From NCBI GenBank assembly GCA_963730405.1, contig CAVSRW010000009.1:1-64000 (forward strand): a DNA stretch of 64,000 nt, in the 5' to 3' direction. A program made the translations under genes and the position numbers. A model generated the notes under the pieces. That model did no database searches, had not been told where the DNA came from, and saw nothing but the letters and a program-made list of their open reading frames with translations. Below are positions 51,292-58,763 of this stretch, piece by piece. The DNA is from Gaiellasilicea sp963730405. Its GTDB lineage: Bacteria; Actinomycetota; Thermoleophilia; Gaiellales; Gaiellaceae. Position 1 is the first letter of the stretch; every line of letters begins with the position of its first letter.

Positions 51292-52179
51292 CTAGCGCAA
51301 CTTCTTCAGGGCAGGTCCGAGTGCCTGGCCGCCCGCGAGCACAGGCCCGAACAGGTCGCCGTGCTGTTCGACCCGCTCGAGCGCCGCCCGCATCCCGAAG
51401 CGGCGCGGCGTCACGTCCTCTGTCAGCTCGTCCCAGTGCAGCGGCGTCGAGACCGGCGCGCCCGGCTTCGGCCGCACCGAGTAGACCGAGGCGATCGTCT
51501 TCCCGCGCGCGTTCTGGCGGTGGTCGACGAGCACGCCCTCGCGCTTGTGCTTCAGCCACTCGGTCGTGACCAGCCCCGGATGCCGCTCCTCGAGGCCGCG
51601 CGCCACACGCTCGGCGAACTCGTAGGTGTGCTCGAAGGTCGCTCGGCGCACAATCGGGACGAGGATGTGAATTCCGTCCGCGCCGCTCGTCTTGACGTAG
51701 GACTCGAGCTCGAGCCGCTCGAGCTCCTCGCGGATCAGGTGAGCGACGCGGATCGCGAGCGCGAAGCCGCCGTCGGGCGGGTCGAGGTCGAAGAGCACGA
51801 AGTCCGGGCGGTGGGGCTTGTCGACGCGGGAGTACCACGCATTCATGTCGATGCAGTTCATCTGCACCATCCAGAGCACCGCCTCCGGCGAGTTGACGAG
51901 CGGGAAGTCGACGAGCCGCGACTCGCCCTTGCGCGGGTAGGTGCGGTAGGTGCGCGTCCGGATCCAGGAGGGCATCCCCTTCGGCGCCTGCTTCTGGAAG
52001 TACACCTCTCCGTTCACTCCATAGGGCGAGCGCTTCATCGTGAACGGCCGGTTGCGCAGGTGGGGGACGAGCACGGGCGCGATCGCGCGGTAGTACTCGA
52101 ACAGGTCCTGCTTCGTGATCCCTTCGTCGGGAAACAGGACGCGTTCAGGGCTCGAGAGGCGGACCGACCGGGGCGCCAC
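51292..52179 (-). CDS. LigD-type primase-polymerase (stand-alone PolDom)
   Basis: A 295-residue polymerase domain of the AEP family as in bacterial NHEJ ligase D. The metal-binding aspartates are in VLFDLDPP, followed by SGADGIHILVPI and the end motif PVSTPLHWDEL. No ligase or nuclease domain is fused and no Ku gene is seen nearby. It starts at GTG 52179, where TACAAC (minus strand) lies 6 nt upstream, and the usual family N-terminus RSVRLSSPERVLFPDEGITKQDL follows. It may fill DNA ends in repair. Confidence 0.9.
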   Translation of the reverse strand: MAPRSVRLSSPERVLFPDEGITKQDLFEYYRAIAPVLVPHLRNRPFTMKRSPYGVNGEVYFQKQAPKGMPSWIRTRTYRTYPRKGESRLVDFPLVNSPEAVLWMVQMNCIDMNAWYSRVDKPHRPDFVLFDLDPPDGGFALAIRVAHLIREELERLELESYVKTSGADGIHILVPIVRRATFEHTYEFAERVARGLEERHPGLVTTEWLKHKREGVLVDHRQNARGKTIASVYSVRPKPGAPVSTPLHWDELTEDVTPRRFGMRAALERVEQHGDLFGPVLAGGQALGPALKKLR

Positions 52180-52185
52180 GCAGAG

Positions 52186-52191
52186 GTTGTA
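52186..52191 (-). promoter_or_regulatory. -10 element of a leaderless promoter (LigD-type polymerase)
   Basis: TACAAC on the minus strand ends 6 nt before GTG 52179. Confidence 0.5.
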
Positions 52192-52245
52192 CCGGTCCGG
52201 CGATGTGCCGCGCCGGACCGGCCAGTTCGTGTAATAGAGAGACGA

Positions 52246-53607
52246 GTGGCGGTCGAACCGGGTGACCTGAACACGCTGGCCAACGGATTCGCGGGGGAGA
52301 TCGTGCGCCCCGACGACCCCGGCTACGACGCGGCGCGCGCGGTCTGGAACAGCATGATCGACCGTCGGCCGGCGCTGATCGTGCGGCCGACGGGCACCGA
52401 CGACGTCGTCGCGGCCCTCCGTTTCGCCCGTGAGCAGGAGCTCGTCGTCGCCGTTCGGTGCGGCGGCCACAGCATCCCCGGCTTCTCGACCTGCGACGAC
52501 GGGATCGTGATCGACCTCTCGCGGATGCGCGGCGCCGACGTCGATCCTGAGCGTCGAACCGCCCGCGTGCGCGGCGGCTCGCTGCTCGCCGAGCTCGACG
52601 ACGCGGCGCAGGCGCACCGGCTCGTCTGCCCGGTCGGCGTCGTCTCCCACACGGGCGTCGCCGGCCTCACGCTCGGCGGCGGAATGGGTCGGCTGCAGTG
52701 CAAGCTCGGTCTGACGATCGACAGCCTGCTTGCGGTCGAGCTCGTGACCGCGGACGGGCGGGTCGTGCGGGCAAGTGAGGACGAGAATCCCGAGCTCTTC
52801 TGGGGCATGCGAGGCGCCGGCGCGAACTTCGGGATCGTGACGTCGTTCGAGTTCCTCCTACATCCCTTCGAGGGCCCGGTGATGCACGGCACGGTCACCC
52901 ATCCGATCGAGCGTGCGGACGAGGTGGCCGAGTGCTACCGCGAGCTCGTAGCGGAAGGGCCTGACGAGCTGTGGGCGTCCTTCGGCATGGCGGCCGGCGG
53001 GGATGCTCGTGGGCCGGTCGCGACGGTGTCCGTGTTGCACAGCGGTTCTCCGGCCGACGCGGAGCGCGACCTCGCAGGGCTCCGCGCGCTCGGCGATCCG
53101 CTCGAGGACACGGTCGAGTGGAAGCCGTACCTGGCGTCGCAGCGTCTGTTCGACGCGCCGATGGAGTGGGGGCAGCGCTTCTCGATGAAGAGCGCGTTTC
53201 TCGCCGCACTCCCCAAGGCGCTCGTGAGCGACTGGGCCGACCAGGTCTCGCGGGCTCCCGACGGAGCCGAGGGCGGTATTTCGGTCTGGCCCTGGGGTCG
53301 CGCGATCGCGGCCGTGCCCGAGGAAGGCACGGCGTTCACGGGTCGCAACGCCGCCTTCTGGGCGGCCGCAGAGATCGTCTGGAAAGACGGCTCGCTCGAC
53401 TCTGGCTGCCGTTCCTGGGCGCGGGCCGCGGCCGACTCGGCGGCGCCGCACGCGATTGTCGGACGCTACGTCAACGACGTCACGGAGGTCGGTGGCGACG
53501 TGGCGCGCATGATCTACGGGGACGCGAAGTACGAGCGGCTCGTGGCGCTCAAGCGCGAGTGGGACCCCGACAACGTCTTCCGGCTCAACCAGAACATCAC
53601 GCCGTAG
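52246..53607 (+). CDS. FAD-dependent oxidoreductase, BBE-like
   Basis: The 453-residue flavoprotein has the FAD_binding_4 domain (IVRPTGTDDVVAALRFAREQ, CGGHSIPGFSTCDDGIVIDLSRM, GGLTLGGG-like LTLGGGMGRLQ) and the C-terminal BBE motif with a tyrosine (VGRYVNDV) and the DPDNVFRLNQNI ending. The His of RCGGHS is the usual flavinylation site. The second covalent Cys of bicovalent relatives is replaced (VVSHTGVAG). It may oxidise a sugar or alkaloid-like substrate. GTG 52246 has TAATAG 8 nt upstream; the frame is open upstream but non-coding. Confidence 0.9.
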   Translation: MAVEPGDLNTLANGFAGEIVRPDDPGYDAARAVWNSMIDRRPALIVRPTGTDDVVAALRFAREQELVVAVRCGGHSIPGFSTCDDGIVIDLSRMRGADVDPERRTARVRGGSLLAELDDAAQAHRLVCPVGVVSHTGVAGLTLGGGMGRLQCKLGLTIDSLLAVELVTADGRVVRASEDENPELFWGMRGAGANFGIVTSFEFLLHPFEGPVMHGTVTHPIERADEVAECYRELVAEGPDELWASFGMAAGGDARGPVATVSVLHSGSPADAERDLAGLRALGDPLEDTVEWKPYLASQRLFDAPMEWGQRFSMKSAFLAALPKALVSDWADQVSRAPDGAEGGISVWPWGRAIAAVPEEGTAFTGRNAAFWAAAEIVWKDGSLDSGCRSWARAAADSAAPHAIVGRYVNDVTEVGGDVARMIYGDAKYERLVALKREWDPDNVFRLNQNITP

Positions 53608-54016
53608 CGCGGACCCTCATCCGCACGTACTGCGTGGCACCTGCGATCCGCCGCTCCACGAAGCGGACGTGCGGCGGCGCCGGCCGGAGTTCGGGGTCGG
53701 TGATCAGCTCCGGCTCGACGAGCTCGACAACCCGACCGCGCGTCTCGATCGAGCAGGACCCAGCTGCGAGGACGTTCTTCACCCACTGCACGTCGGATCC
53801 ATAGGTGAGGAAGAAGAAGTAGTCGTTGCCTCGTCGGAACACGTTGATCGGCGTTCGGAACGTACGCCCCGTCTTGCGCCCACGGTGCGTCAGGACGGCA
53901 AAGGCGGGAAGCTTCTTCGCCACGGGCCGCGTGATCGGATTGACGTAGCGGTTCACGAGGCGCCGGAAACGCCACACGCGCGTCCGGCCATACTTGCCGT
54001 TCGCGTCTTGGCTCAC
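53597..54016 (-). CDS. Deazaflavin (F420)-dependent nitroreductase-like protein
   Basis: The 139-residue product shows the DDN/DUF385 pattern: RLVNRYVNPITRPVAKKLPAFAVLTHRGRKTGRTFRTPINVFRRGNDYFFFLTYGSDVQWVKNVLAAGSCSIETRGR. Members bind F420 or heme in a split-barrel fold. The GTG at 54016 follows TATCGT (minus strand 54024-54029) by 7 nt. The 3' end overlaps the convergent flavoprotein gene by 11 nt. The actual cofactor cannot be decided from sequence. Confidence 0.85.
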   Translation of the reverse strand: MSQDANGKYGRTRVWRFRRLVNRYVNPITRPVAKKLPAFAVLTHRGRKTGRTFRTPINVFRRGNDYFFFLTYGSDVQWVKNVLAAGSCSIETRGRVVELVEPELITDPELRPAPPHVRFVERRIAGATQYVRMRVRATA

Positions 54017-54023
54017 CGTTCAG

Positions 54024-54050
54024 ACGATATCCCGCTGGTCGGCCTAGACT
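54024..54050. promoter_or_regulatory. Divergent leaderless promoters, 41 bp between starts
   Basis: On the minus strand TATCGT (54024-54029) ends 7 nt before GTG 54016. On the plus strand TAGACT (54045-54050) ends 7 nt before TTG 54058. The two -10 elements face outward across a 15-bp spacer, so polymerases probably interfere. Confidence 0.5.
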
Positions 54051-54057
54051 TGGGCCG

Positions 54058-54441
54058 TTGATCGAGGACGTCACCGACCTGCCTCCAGGAACGCTCGGCT
54101 TTCGCGCCTCCGGGAAGATCGCCAGCGACGAGTACCGGAGGATGATGGAGCCGATCTACGACGCGCTCGAGCGCGGTGAGAAGCTGAACATCTACTTCGA
54201 GCTCGCGGACGACTTCGACGGGCTGGACGGTGGCGCGCTCTGGCAGGACCTGAAGGCGGCCGGGTCGGTCGGACTGAAGCACCGTTCTGCCTGGCAGCGG
54301 ATGGCGCTCGTCACGGACAAGGACTGGGTCCGGCACGGCGCGAGCGCGTTCGGCTGGCTCGCTCCCGGCGAACTGCGCCTCTTCGAGCCATCCGAGCGGG
54401 ACGAGGCCCGCGCCTGGCTGGCCGAAACGTCGTCCCGCTAA
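54058..54441 (+). CDS. SpoIIAA-like STAS-fold protein
   Basis: The 127-residue product matches the SpoIIAA-like/DUF3478 family: GTLGFRASGKIASDEYRRMMEPIYDALERGEKLNIYFELADDFDGLDGGALWQDLK and HRSAWQRMALVTDKDWVRHGASAFGWLAPGELRLF. It is related to STAS anti-anti-sigma domains but lacks the phosphorylated serine pattern. TTG at 54058 lies 7 nt after TAGACT. Function unknown; a lipid- or nucleotide-binding role has been proposed for relatives. Confidence 0.88.
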   Translation: MIEDVTDLPPGTLGFRASGKIASDEYRRMMEPIYDALERGEKLNIYFELADDFDGLDGGALWQDLKAAGSVGLKHRSAWQRMALVTDKDWVRHGASAFGWLAPGELRLFEPSERDEARAWLAETSSR

Positions 54442-54472
54442 GCCACCGGCTGGGGAGGTCGGCCTAGGATGG

Positions 54473-54497
54473 AAAAGGCCCGCGCTTGCGGGCCTTT
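54473..54497. terminator. Bidirectional intrinsic terminator
   Basis: GGCCCGC (54477-54483) and GCGGGCC (54488-54494) form a 7-bp stem with a GCTT loop, with AAAA before and TTT after. It can end the SpoIIAA-like gene on the plus strand and the tRNA-Ala transcript on the minus strand. Confidence 0.8.
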
Positions 54498-54503
54498 CCC
54501 GTG

Positions 54504-54576
54504 TGGAGCGTGCCGGGATCGAACCGGCGACCTCCGCCTTGCAAAGGCGGCGCTCTCCCAGCTGAGCTAACGCCCC
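54504..54576 (-). tRNA. tRNA-Ala (anticodon TGC)
   Basis: The minus strand folds as a 73-nt cloverleaf: acceptor GGGGCGT with ACGCTCC, D-stem GCTC/GAGC, anticodon stem CCGCC/GGCGG around TTTGCAA, and T-arm GCCGG-TTCGATC-CCGGC. Discriminator A, no encoded CCA. The 5' end overlaps the stop of the coiled-coil gene by 10 nt. Confidence 0.97.
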
Positions 54577-55562
54577 GAGCCGGTGGTCAGTGTAGAGGCT
54601 CGTCGGGGTCGCGGCCGCCGCGGAGGCCGCGAGATCTGCAGGGCGCGCAGGCCGGCACTGAACGTCTGCGGCTCCGCGACACGGCCGGGGTCCCCCTGCT
54701 CGAGGCGTCGGATGCGGGCCTCGAGCGCCTCGAGGTCGGCCGCCGGCTGCGGGGGCGCCTCCCGCTCGTCGAGCGCCCGCTCGCGTGCTGCGAGCGCGGC
54801 CTCCCGCTCCGTGAGCGCGTCGCTTCGCGCGGCGAGTTCGTGCTGCGTGCGGACGAACGCCTTCTCCGCCTCCCGCAGCTCCGAGAGCTTCTCCTCGACC
54901 TCGGCGGGCCTGTCGGAGGCCTGCGCCTCCGTGGCGGGCTTCTCGGCCGCCTCGGCCTCGCGCCGCGCCAGAGCCTCCTCGCGTGCGTCCAGCTCGGCGG
55001 CTCGCTCTGCGAGCAAGGTCTCGCGCTCCTCGATCGAGGTCTCCCGCTCCCCGAGCCCGGTTTCGCGCCCGTCCAGCGCCTGCTCCGCCTCGGCGAGCGT
55101 CTGCTCGCGGGCAGCGAGCGCGGCGGTGTGCTCGCTGAGCTCCTCGGCCCCCGCCTCCGGGAGCGCGGGTGCCTCGGCGGGATCGGGAGCCGGAGCGGGC
55201 GGTTGGTCTGCCGGCGCCTGTTCGCGCGCGGTCAGGGCCTGCTCGCGCGCGTCGAGCTCCCGCTTGCGTGCGTCGAGCGACGCCCGCGTGTCCTTCGCCT
55301 CGGCCAGCCTCAGCCGGACCGAGTCGAGCCGGGAGCCGCGCTCGTCGGCCGCGTCGAGCTTCTGCTCGCGCTTCTCCACGCGGGAGAGCGCCTCGGCGAG
55401 CTCACGCTCGCGCTGCTGCACCTGTGCGACCCGCTCGGAGAGCGCCCGTTTGAGCGTCGCGAGCTCGCTCGCAGCCTCGAGCCGTTGTCGGCGCAGCGCC
55501 TCGCGCTCCGACTCGACGTCGGAGGGCTGATCGCCGCGGTCTCTCGCCCCCTTCAGACCCAT
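54567..55562 (-). CDS. Large coiled-coil protein
   Basis: The 331-residue protein is almost all charged heptads of Glu, Arg, Ala, Gln and Leu (ARKRELDAREQALTAREQAP, REQTLAEAEQALDGRETGL), with a Pro/Ala break (PADQPPAPAPDPAEAPALPE). It probably forms a long rod. Its stop codon lies inside the 5' end of tRNA-Ala, ten bases into the tRNA. ATG 55562. Function unknown; structural or DNA-associated coiled coils are possible. Confidence 0.78.
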   Translation of the reverse strand: MGLKGARDRGDQPSDVESEREALRRQRLEAASELATLKRALSERVAQVQQRERELAEALSRVEKREQKLDAADERGSRLDSVRLRLAEAKDTRASLDARKRELDAREQALTAREQAPADQPPAPAPDPAEAPALPEAGAEELSEHTAALAAREQTLAEAEQALDGRETGLGERETSIEERETLLAERAAELDAREEALARREAEAAEKPATEAQASDRPAEVEEKLSELREAEKAFVRTQHELAARSDALTEREAALAARERALDEREAPPQPAADLEALEARIRRLEQGDPGRVAEPQTFSAGLRALQISRPPRRPRPRRASTLTTGSGR

Positions 55563-55584
55563 TCCGGGTCCGATGGTACTTCAG

Positions 55585-55827
55585 CTACGCGGCGCGCTCC
55601 AGACGCTCTTCCTGGCGGGCCCGGCGCACGATGTCGTCGCGCTCGCCGAAGCGAATGCGCGCACGCTCGGCGCGGTGCTCGTCCCAGAGCGTCACGAGCT
55701 GCTCGTCGATCAGCTTGATCTCGTCCACCACCGCCTGATCGCGGCCGTAGGAGAGCTGCTGCCACAGCTCGCCGCGAACCTCGCTCAGGCGCTCGATCTC
55801 CGCATGAATCTCAGGAATCGTTCTCAT
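55585..55827 (-). CDS. Small helical hypothetical protein (80 aa)
   Basis: The product MRTIPEIHAEIERLSEVRGE, LWQQLSYGRDQAVVDEIKLI and DEQLVTLWDEHRAERARIRF is charged and helical with heptad-like spacing. ATG 55827 directly follows a palindrome (55828-55844) that may control it. Upstream of the large coiled-coil gene on the same strand, 22 bases apart, it likely shares its operon. Confidence 0.75.
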   Translation of the reverse strand: MRTIPEIHAEIERLSEVRGELWQQLSYGRDQAVVDEIKLIDEQLVTLWDEHRAERARIRFGERDDIVRRARQEERLERAA

Positions 55828-55844
55828 GTCTCGGAAAACGAGAC
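55828..55844. promoter_or_regulatory. Palindrome abutting the 80-aa gene start
   Basis: GTCTCG-GAAAA-CGAGAC, a perfect palindrome immediately next to the ATG at 55827. It could be an operator or an mRNA hairpin. The rest of the 55845-55930 gap shows nothing else. Confidence 0.4.
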
Positions 55845-55930
55845 GCCCGGCCGGAAGATTCCACGCCGGCGGCGGCTGAACGAAAACGCAACAGACGTGC
55901 AGCAGCGGCAGTCCGAACGGATCGCCGGCC

Positions 55931-56230
55931 TCAGTCGTACCCGAGGTCGGCGATCCGGTCCTCGTCCATCCCGAAGTAGTGCGCGAGCTCGTGCAGGACG
56001 GTGACGCGGATCTGCTCCTCGAGCTCGGCCGGGTCCTGAAAGTCCTCGACGAGCGGTCGGCGGTAGATCGAGATCTTGGCCGGCATGTACTCGGGCCAGT
56101 CGAAGAGGCCGTACAGGTCGGGCTCCTCGCGGTTCTCCTCCTCGATCACGACGGCGACGTTGTCGAGCGCGGCCGCGAGGTTCGCCGGCAGCGAGTCGAG
56201 CGCGGCCGTGACGTGTTGTTCGAAGGTCAT
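55931..56230 (-). CDS. Zincin-like metallopeptidase (DUF1025 family)
   Basis: A compact 99-residue protein with the zinc motif HELAHYFGMDE (HExxHxxGxxE/D type) preceded by IRVTVLHE, and EYMPAKISIYRRPLVEDF, FEQHVTAALDSLPANLA. This matches the minimal-gluzincin family known as DUF1025 in actinobacteria. It is probably cytoplasmic; substrate unknown. ATG 56230 lies 6 nt after TATTGA (minus strand), in keeping with leaderless starts. Divergent from ferritin. Confidence 0.9.
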   Translation of the reverse strand: MTFEQHVTAALDSLPANLAAALDNVAVVIEEENREEPDLYGLFDWPEYMPAKISIYRRPLVEDFQDPAELEEQIRVTVLHELAHYFGMDEDRIADLGYD

Positions 56231-56308
56231 CAGAGGTCAATACCTTGGCATGCGGAGCGCGACGAGGTAGCGGCCGAGGACGAACGAGGGCGGGTCGCTC
56301 GGACGCGT

Positions 56309-56314
56309 TAGAGT
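56309..56314 (+). promoter_or_regulatory. -10 element of a leaderless promoter (ferritin)
   Basis: TAGAGT ends 6 nt before the ATG at 56321. Confidence 0.55.
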
Positions 56315-56320
56315 CGGCGC

Positions 56321-56848
56321 ATGGCCACCTTCCCCGCTGGGCTGAACGAGCAGGTCGGGCACGAGTTCGGCGCCTCGCAGCAGTACGTCGCGATCGCCGT
56401 CCACTTCGACGCGCAGACGCTGCCGCGGCTCGCCGCGCACTTCTACCGCCAGGCGGTCGAGGAGCGGAACCACGCGATGATGATCGTCCAGTACCTCCTG
56501 GACGCGGACGAGCCGGTGGCGATCCCGGGCATCCCCGCTCCACAGACCGAGTTCGCCGACGTCGTCGAGCCGGTCCGGCTGGCGCTCGAGCAGGAGAAGC
56601 GCGTGACCGAGCAGATCTCGGACCTCGCGAAGCTCGCGCGTTCCGAGGGCGATCTCGTCGGCGAGCAGTTCCTGCACTGGTTCCTCCAGGAGCAGCGGGA
56701 GGAGGTCTCCTCCATGGGCGCGCTCCTGACCGTGGTCGAGCGGTCGAAGGACAACGTGATGCTGATCGAGGACTTCCTCGCCCGCGAGGCGGTGGGCGAT
56801 GCGGGTGCCGAGAGCGGCGTCCCGCCGGCAGCAGGCGGAGCGCTCTAG
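56321..56848 (+). CDS. Ferritin
   Basis: The 175-residue protein has the four-helix ferritin signature: LNEQVGHEFGASQQYVAIAVHF, YRQAVEERNHAMMIVQYLLD, LEQEKRVTEQISDLAKLA and GEQFLHWFLQEQREEVSSMGALL. The iron ligands E and H of the ferroxidase site are visible in each helix. It stores iron and limits oxidative damage. It starts with a leaderless-type ATG, and its stop abuts the convergent peptidase gene (4-nt overlap). Confidence 0.93.
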   Translation: MATFPAGLNEQVGHEFGASQQYVAIAVHFDAQTLPRLAAHFYRQAVEERNHAMMIVQYLLDADEPVAIPGIPAPQTEFADVVEPVRLALEQEKRVTEQISDLAKLARSEGDLVGEQFLHWFLQEQREEVSSMGALLTVVERSKDNVMLIEDFLAREAVGDAGAESGVPPAAGGAL

Positions 56849-58344
56849 GCGAGTGTCGGGATCGCCGTGCGCACGTGCTCGGCGACGGCCTCCATCTCGA
56901 CCGCCGCGCCGGTCACGTCCTTCAGCAGCTCGTCCGCGTTCGGTCTCTGACCGAGCGCCCACAGCTCGACGAGCAGCGACCCGGCCTCGCGGCGCTTGAA
57001 CCAATCCGTGCCGAACTCCTCGCGCATGAAGCTCGTCATCTGGGCCGCGAACGCCCACGCGCGCAAATACGAGGTCACGTAGTAGCCGGAGTCGATGTCG
57101 GCGAGGTAGTCCGTCGGGCTGGGCTCCACCTTGAGGGCGTCGCCGAGGATCTCGACGTAGCGGCTGCGCATCGGGGTCACGTCCGCCGCGGCGTGGAACT
57201 CGATCTCGTACAGGAGCTTCGCGCAGTAGCGGCGCACGTAGAAGAGCAGCTGCACCGCGCCCTCGGCGGCGAAGACCTCCGGCTTGGGGAAGCTGAGCAT
57301 GCTCGAGAGCCAGGCGCGATCGTCGATCAGGTGGTCGAAGAGCATCGCCCACCCCTCCGTGACCGCGTTGTCGCCGAGACGCTTCTCCTCCATCCTCAGG
57401 CTCGGGTCGGTGAAGGCGAAGTGCTCGGTATGGCCGGCCTCGTGGAAGAGCGCGTACCAGTCGTCGGGCCCGCCCTGCGGCTGGATCACGAGCATCACCC
57501 GGTCGGGGATCTCGATCGGTGCGCAGAACGCGCGCGGGGACTTGTTCGGCCGCTCCTCGATGTCGAGGTGGACGTTGCGCTGCGCGTCGAGGTCGATCCC
57601 GAGCCCGGCGAGGGTGCCGCGCAGCGCCGGCAGCATCCGGTCGGCGGGGAAGGCCTCGTCCCAGCCCGTGCCGCGGAAGAAACGGCGCACGTCCCAGCGT
57701 TCCGCCTCGGCGAGCCCGACGCCGACGCGCTCGCGGAGGACCCGGTCCATCGAGTCCTCGTAGAGCCGCTCGGTCGAGTCGAGCAGCGCTCGGCACTGGC
57801 CAGCGAGGCCCTCGAGGTCGTACCCGAAGCGCTCGCGGTAGAGGTGGAAGTACGTCGGGGCGCCGAGCTCGGGGATCGCGCGCTGGGTCGTCTGCACGGC
57901 CTCGAGATAGACGGGGTTCAGGTGCTCCTCCGTGAGGTCGTTCCGCGCCGCCTCGAGCCGCGCCCGCGTGTCGCGGTCGGCCGTGTTCGCGATCGTCGGC
58001 GGCAGCATTCGATACCCGACCGGCTCCCCGTCGTGCTGGATCTCGAGCTTCGTCTCGGTCTCGGCGATCGTCTCTGCGTGCTCGCGGGTCAGCTCGCCGA
58101 GGAAGCCCTCGCAGCCGAAGCGGAAGAGCTCGAGGTTCTCCCTCCCGGAGACCGCGCCGCCGATCCGCCGAACGGTGTCGAGGTCGGTCAGGTCCGCGTG
58201 ACGCTCGTAGATCGGGCGCAGCTCGAACTCCGGCTTCAGGCCGGCGTAGTGGAGGTAGTACTCCTCGTCGAGCTCGGCGATGAACCGGTCGGCTCCGGCG
58301 CGATAGCCGTCGAGCTCGCGGTCACTCGGGGTTCCGTCGATCAC
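56845..58344 (-). CDS. M3-like zinc metallopeptidase (gluzincin)
   Basis: The 499-residue protein has HEAGHTEHFAF (HExxH) and a downstream glutamate in NAVTEGWAMLFDHLI, the arrangement of M3/M2-type gluzincins. Long helices and the SYLRAWAFAAQMTSFMRE segment fit the family. It is an intracellular oligopeptidase by its lack of a signal peptide. GTG 58344 is divergent from the YjbQ gene, with 20 bp between starts. Its 3' end overlaps ferritin by 4 nt. Confidence 0.88.
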   Translation of the reverse strand: MIDGTPSDRELDGYRAGADRFIAELDEEYYLHYAGLKPEFELRPIYERHADLTDLDTVRRIGGAVSGRENLELFRFGCEGFLGELTREHAETIAETETKLEIQHDGEPVGYRMLPPTIANTADRDTRARLEAARNDLTEEHLNPVYLEAVQTTQRAIPELGAPTYFHLYRERFGYDLEGLAGQCRALLDSTERLYEDSMDRVLRERVGVGLAEAERWDVRRFFRGTGWDEAFPADRMLPALRGTLAGLGIDLDAQRNVHLDIEERPNKSPRAFCAPIEIPDRVMLVIQPQGGPDDWYALFHEAGHTEHFAFTDPSLRMEEKRLGDNAVTEGWAMLFDHLIDDRAWLSSMLSFPKPEVFAAEGAVQLLFYVRRYCAKLLYEIEFHAAADVTPMRSRYVEILGDALKVEPSPTDYLADIDSGYYVTSYLRAWAFAAQMTSFMREEFGTDWFKRREAGSLLVELWALGQRPNADELLKDVTGAAVEMEAVAEHVRTAIPTLA

Positions 58345-58351
58345 GGCTGCC

Positions 58352-58358
58352 TAGGATA
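58352..58358. promoter_or_regulatory. Overlapping divergent -10 elements
   Basis: On the plus strand TAGGAT (58352-58357) ends 7 nt before GTG 58365. On the minus strand TATCCT (58353-58358) ends 8 nt before GTG 58344. The two hexamers overlap by five bases, so the two promoters cannot be occupied at once. Confidence 0.5.
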
Positions 58359-58364
58359 CGCCCC

Positions 58365-58763
58365 GTGCGCGAGTTCAGGGTCACGACCCAGAAGCGGAGC
58401 CAGCTCGTCGACATCACCGAGCTGGTCCGCTCGGCCCTCGGCGAGCTCGGCGGCGCGAGCGCCGCGCTCGTCTACGTCCCGCACACGACCGCCGGGGTCA
58501 CGATCAACGAGCACGCCGACCCCGCGGTGGCGCGCGACTTCGAGGCCGCGCTCGACCGGATCGTCTCCGAGGAGTGGCCCTGGGAGCACATCGAGGAGGG
58601 GGAGGAGAACGCGCCCACCCACATCCGCGCCGCGTTCATGGGCTCCGACGTCGTCATCCCCGTCCGCGACGGGAGGCTGGCGCTCGGCACCTGGCAGGGG
58701 ATCTTCTTCTGCGAGTTCGACGGCCCCAGGGAGCGCACGGTTCTCGTGACGACGCTCTCGTGA
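58365..58763 (+). CDS. YjbQ family protein (UPF0047)
   Basis: The 132-residue protein matches YjbQ: YVPHTTAGVTINEHADPAVARDF, and HIRAAFMGSDVVIPVRDGRLALGTWQGIFFCEFDGPR. The conserved His and Asp residues suggest metal binding. In some bacteria YjbQ has thiamine-phosphate-synthase-like activity, but the real role is unclear. Leaderless GTG start; the stop overlaps the ABC ATPase start (GTGA). Confidence 0.93.
   Translation: MREFRVTTQKRSQLVDITELVRSALGELGGASAALVYVPHTTAGVTINEHADPAVARDFEAALDRIVSEEWPWEHIEEGEENAPTHIRAAFMGSDVVIPVRDGRLALGTWQGIFFCEFDGPRERTVLVTTLS

Noticed and set aside
50002..52245. A long open plus-strand frame running into the flavoprotein gene.
   Set aside because: It is a by-product of GC bias; the part before 52246 is antisense to ABC-F and LigD-type genes and has no family character. 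The real start is GTG 52246.
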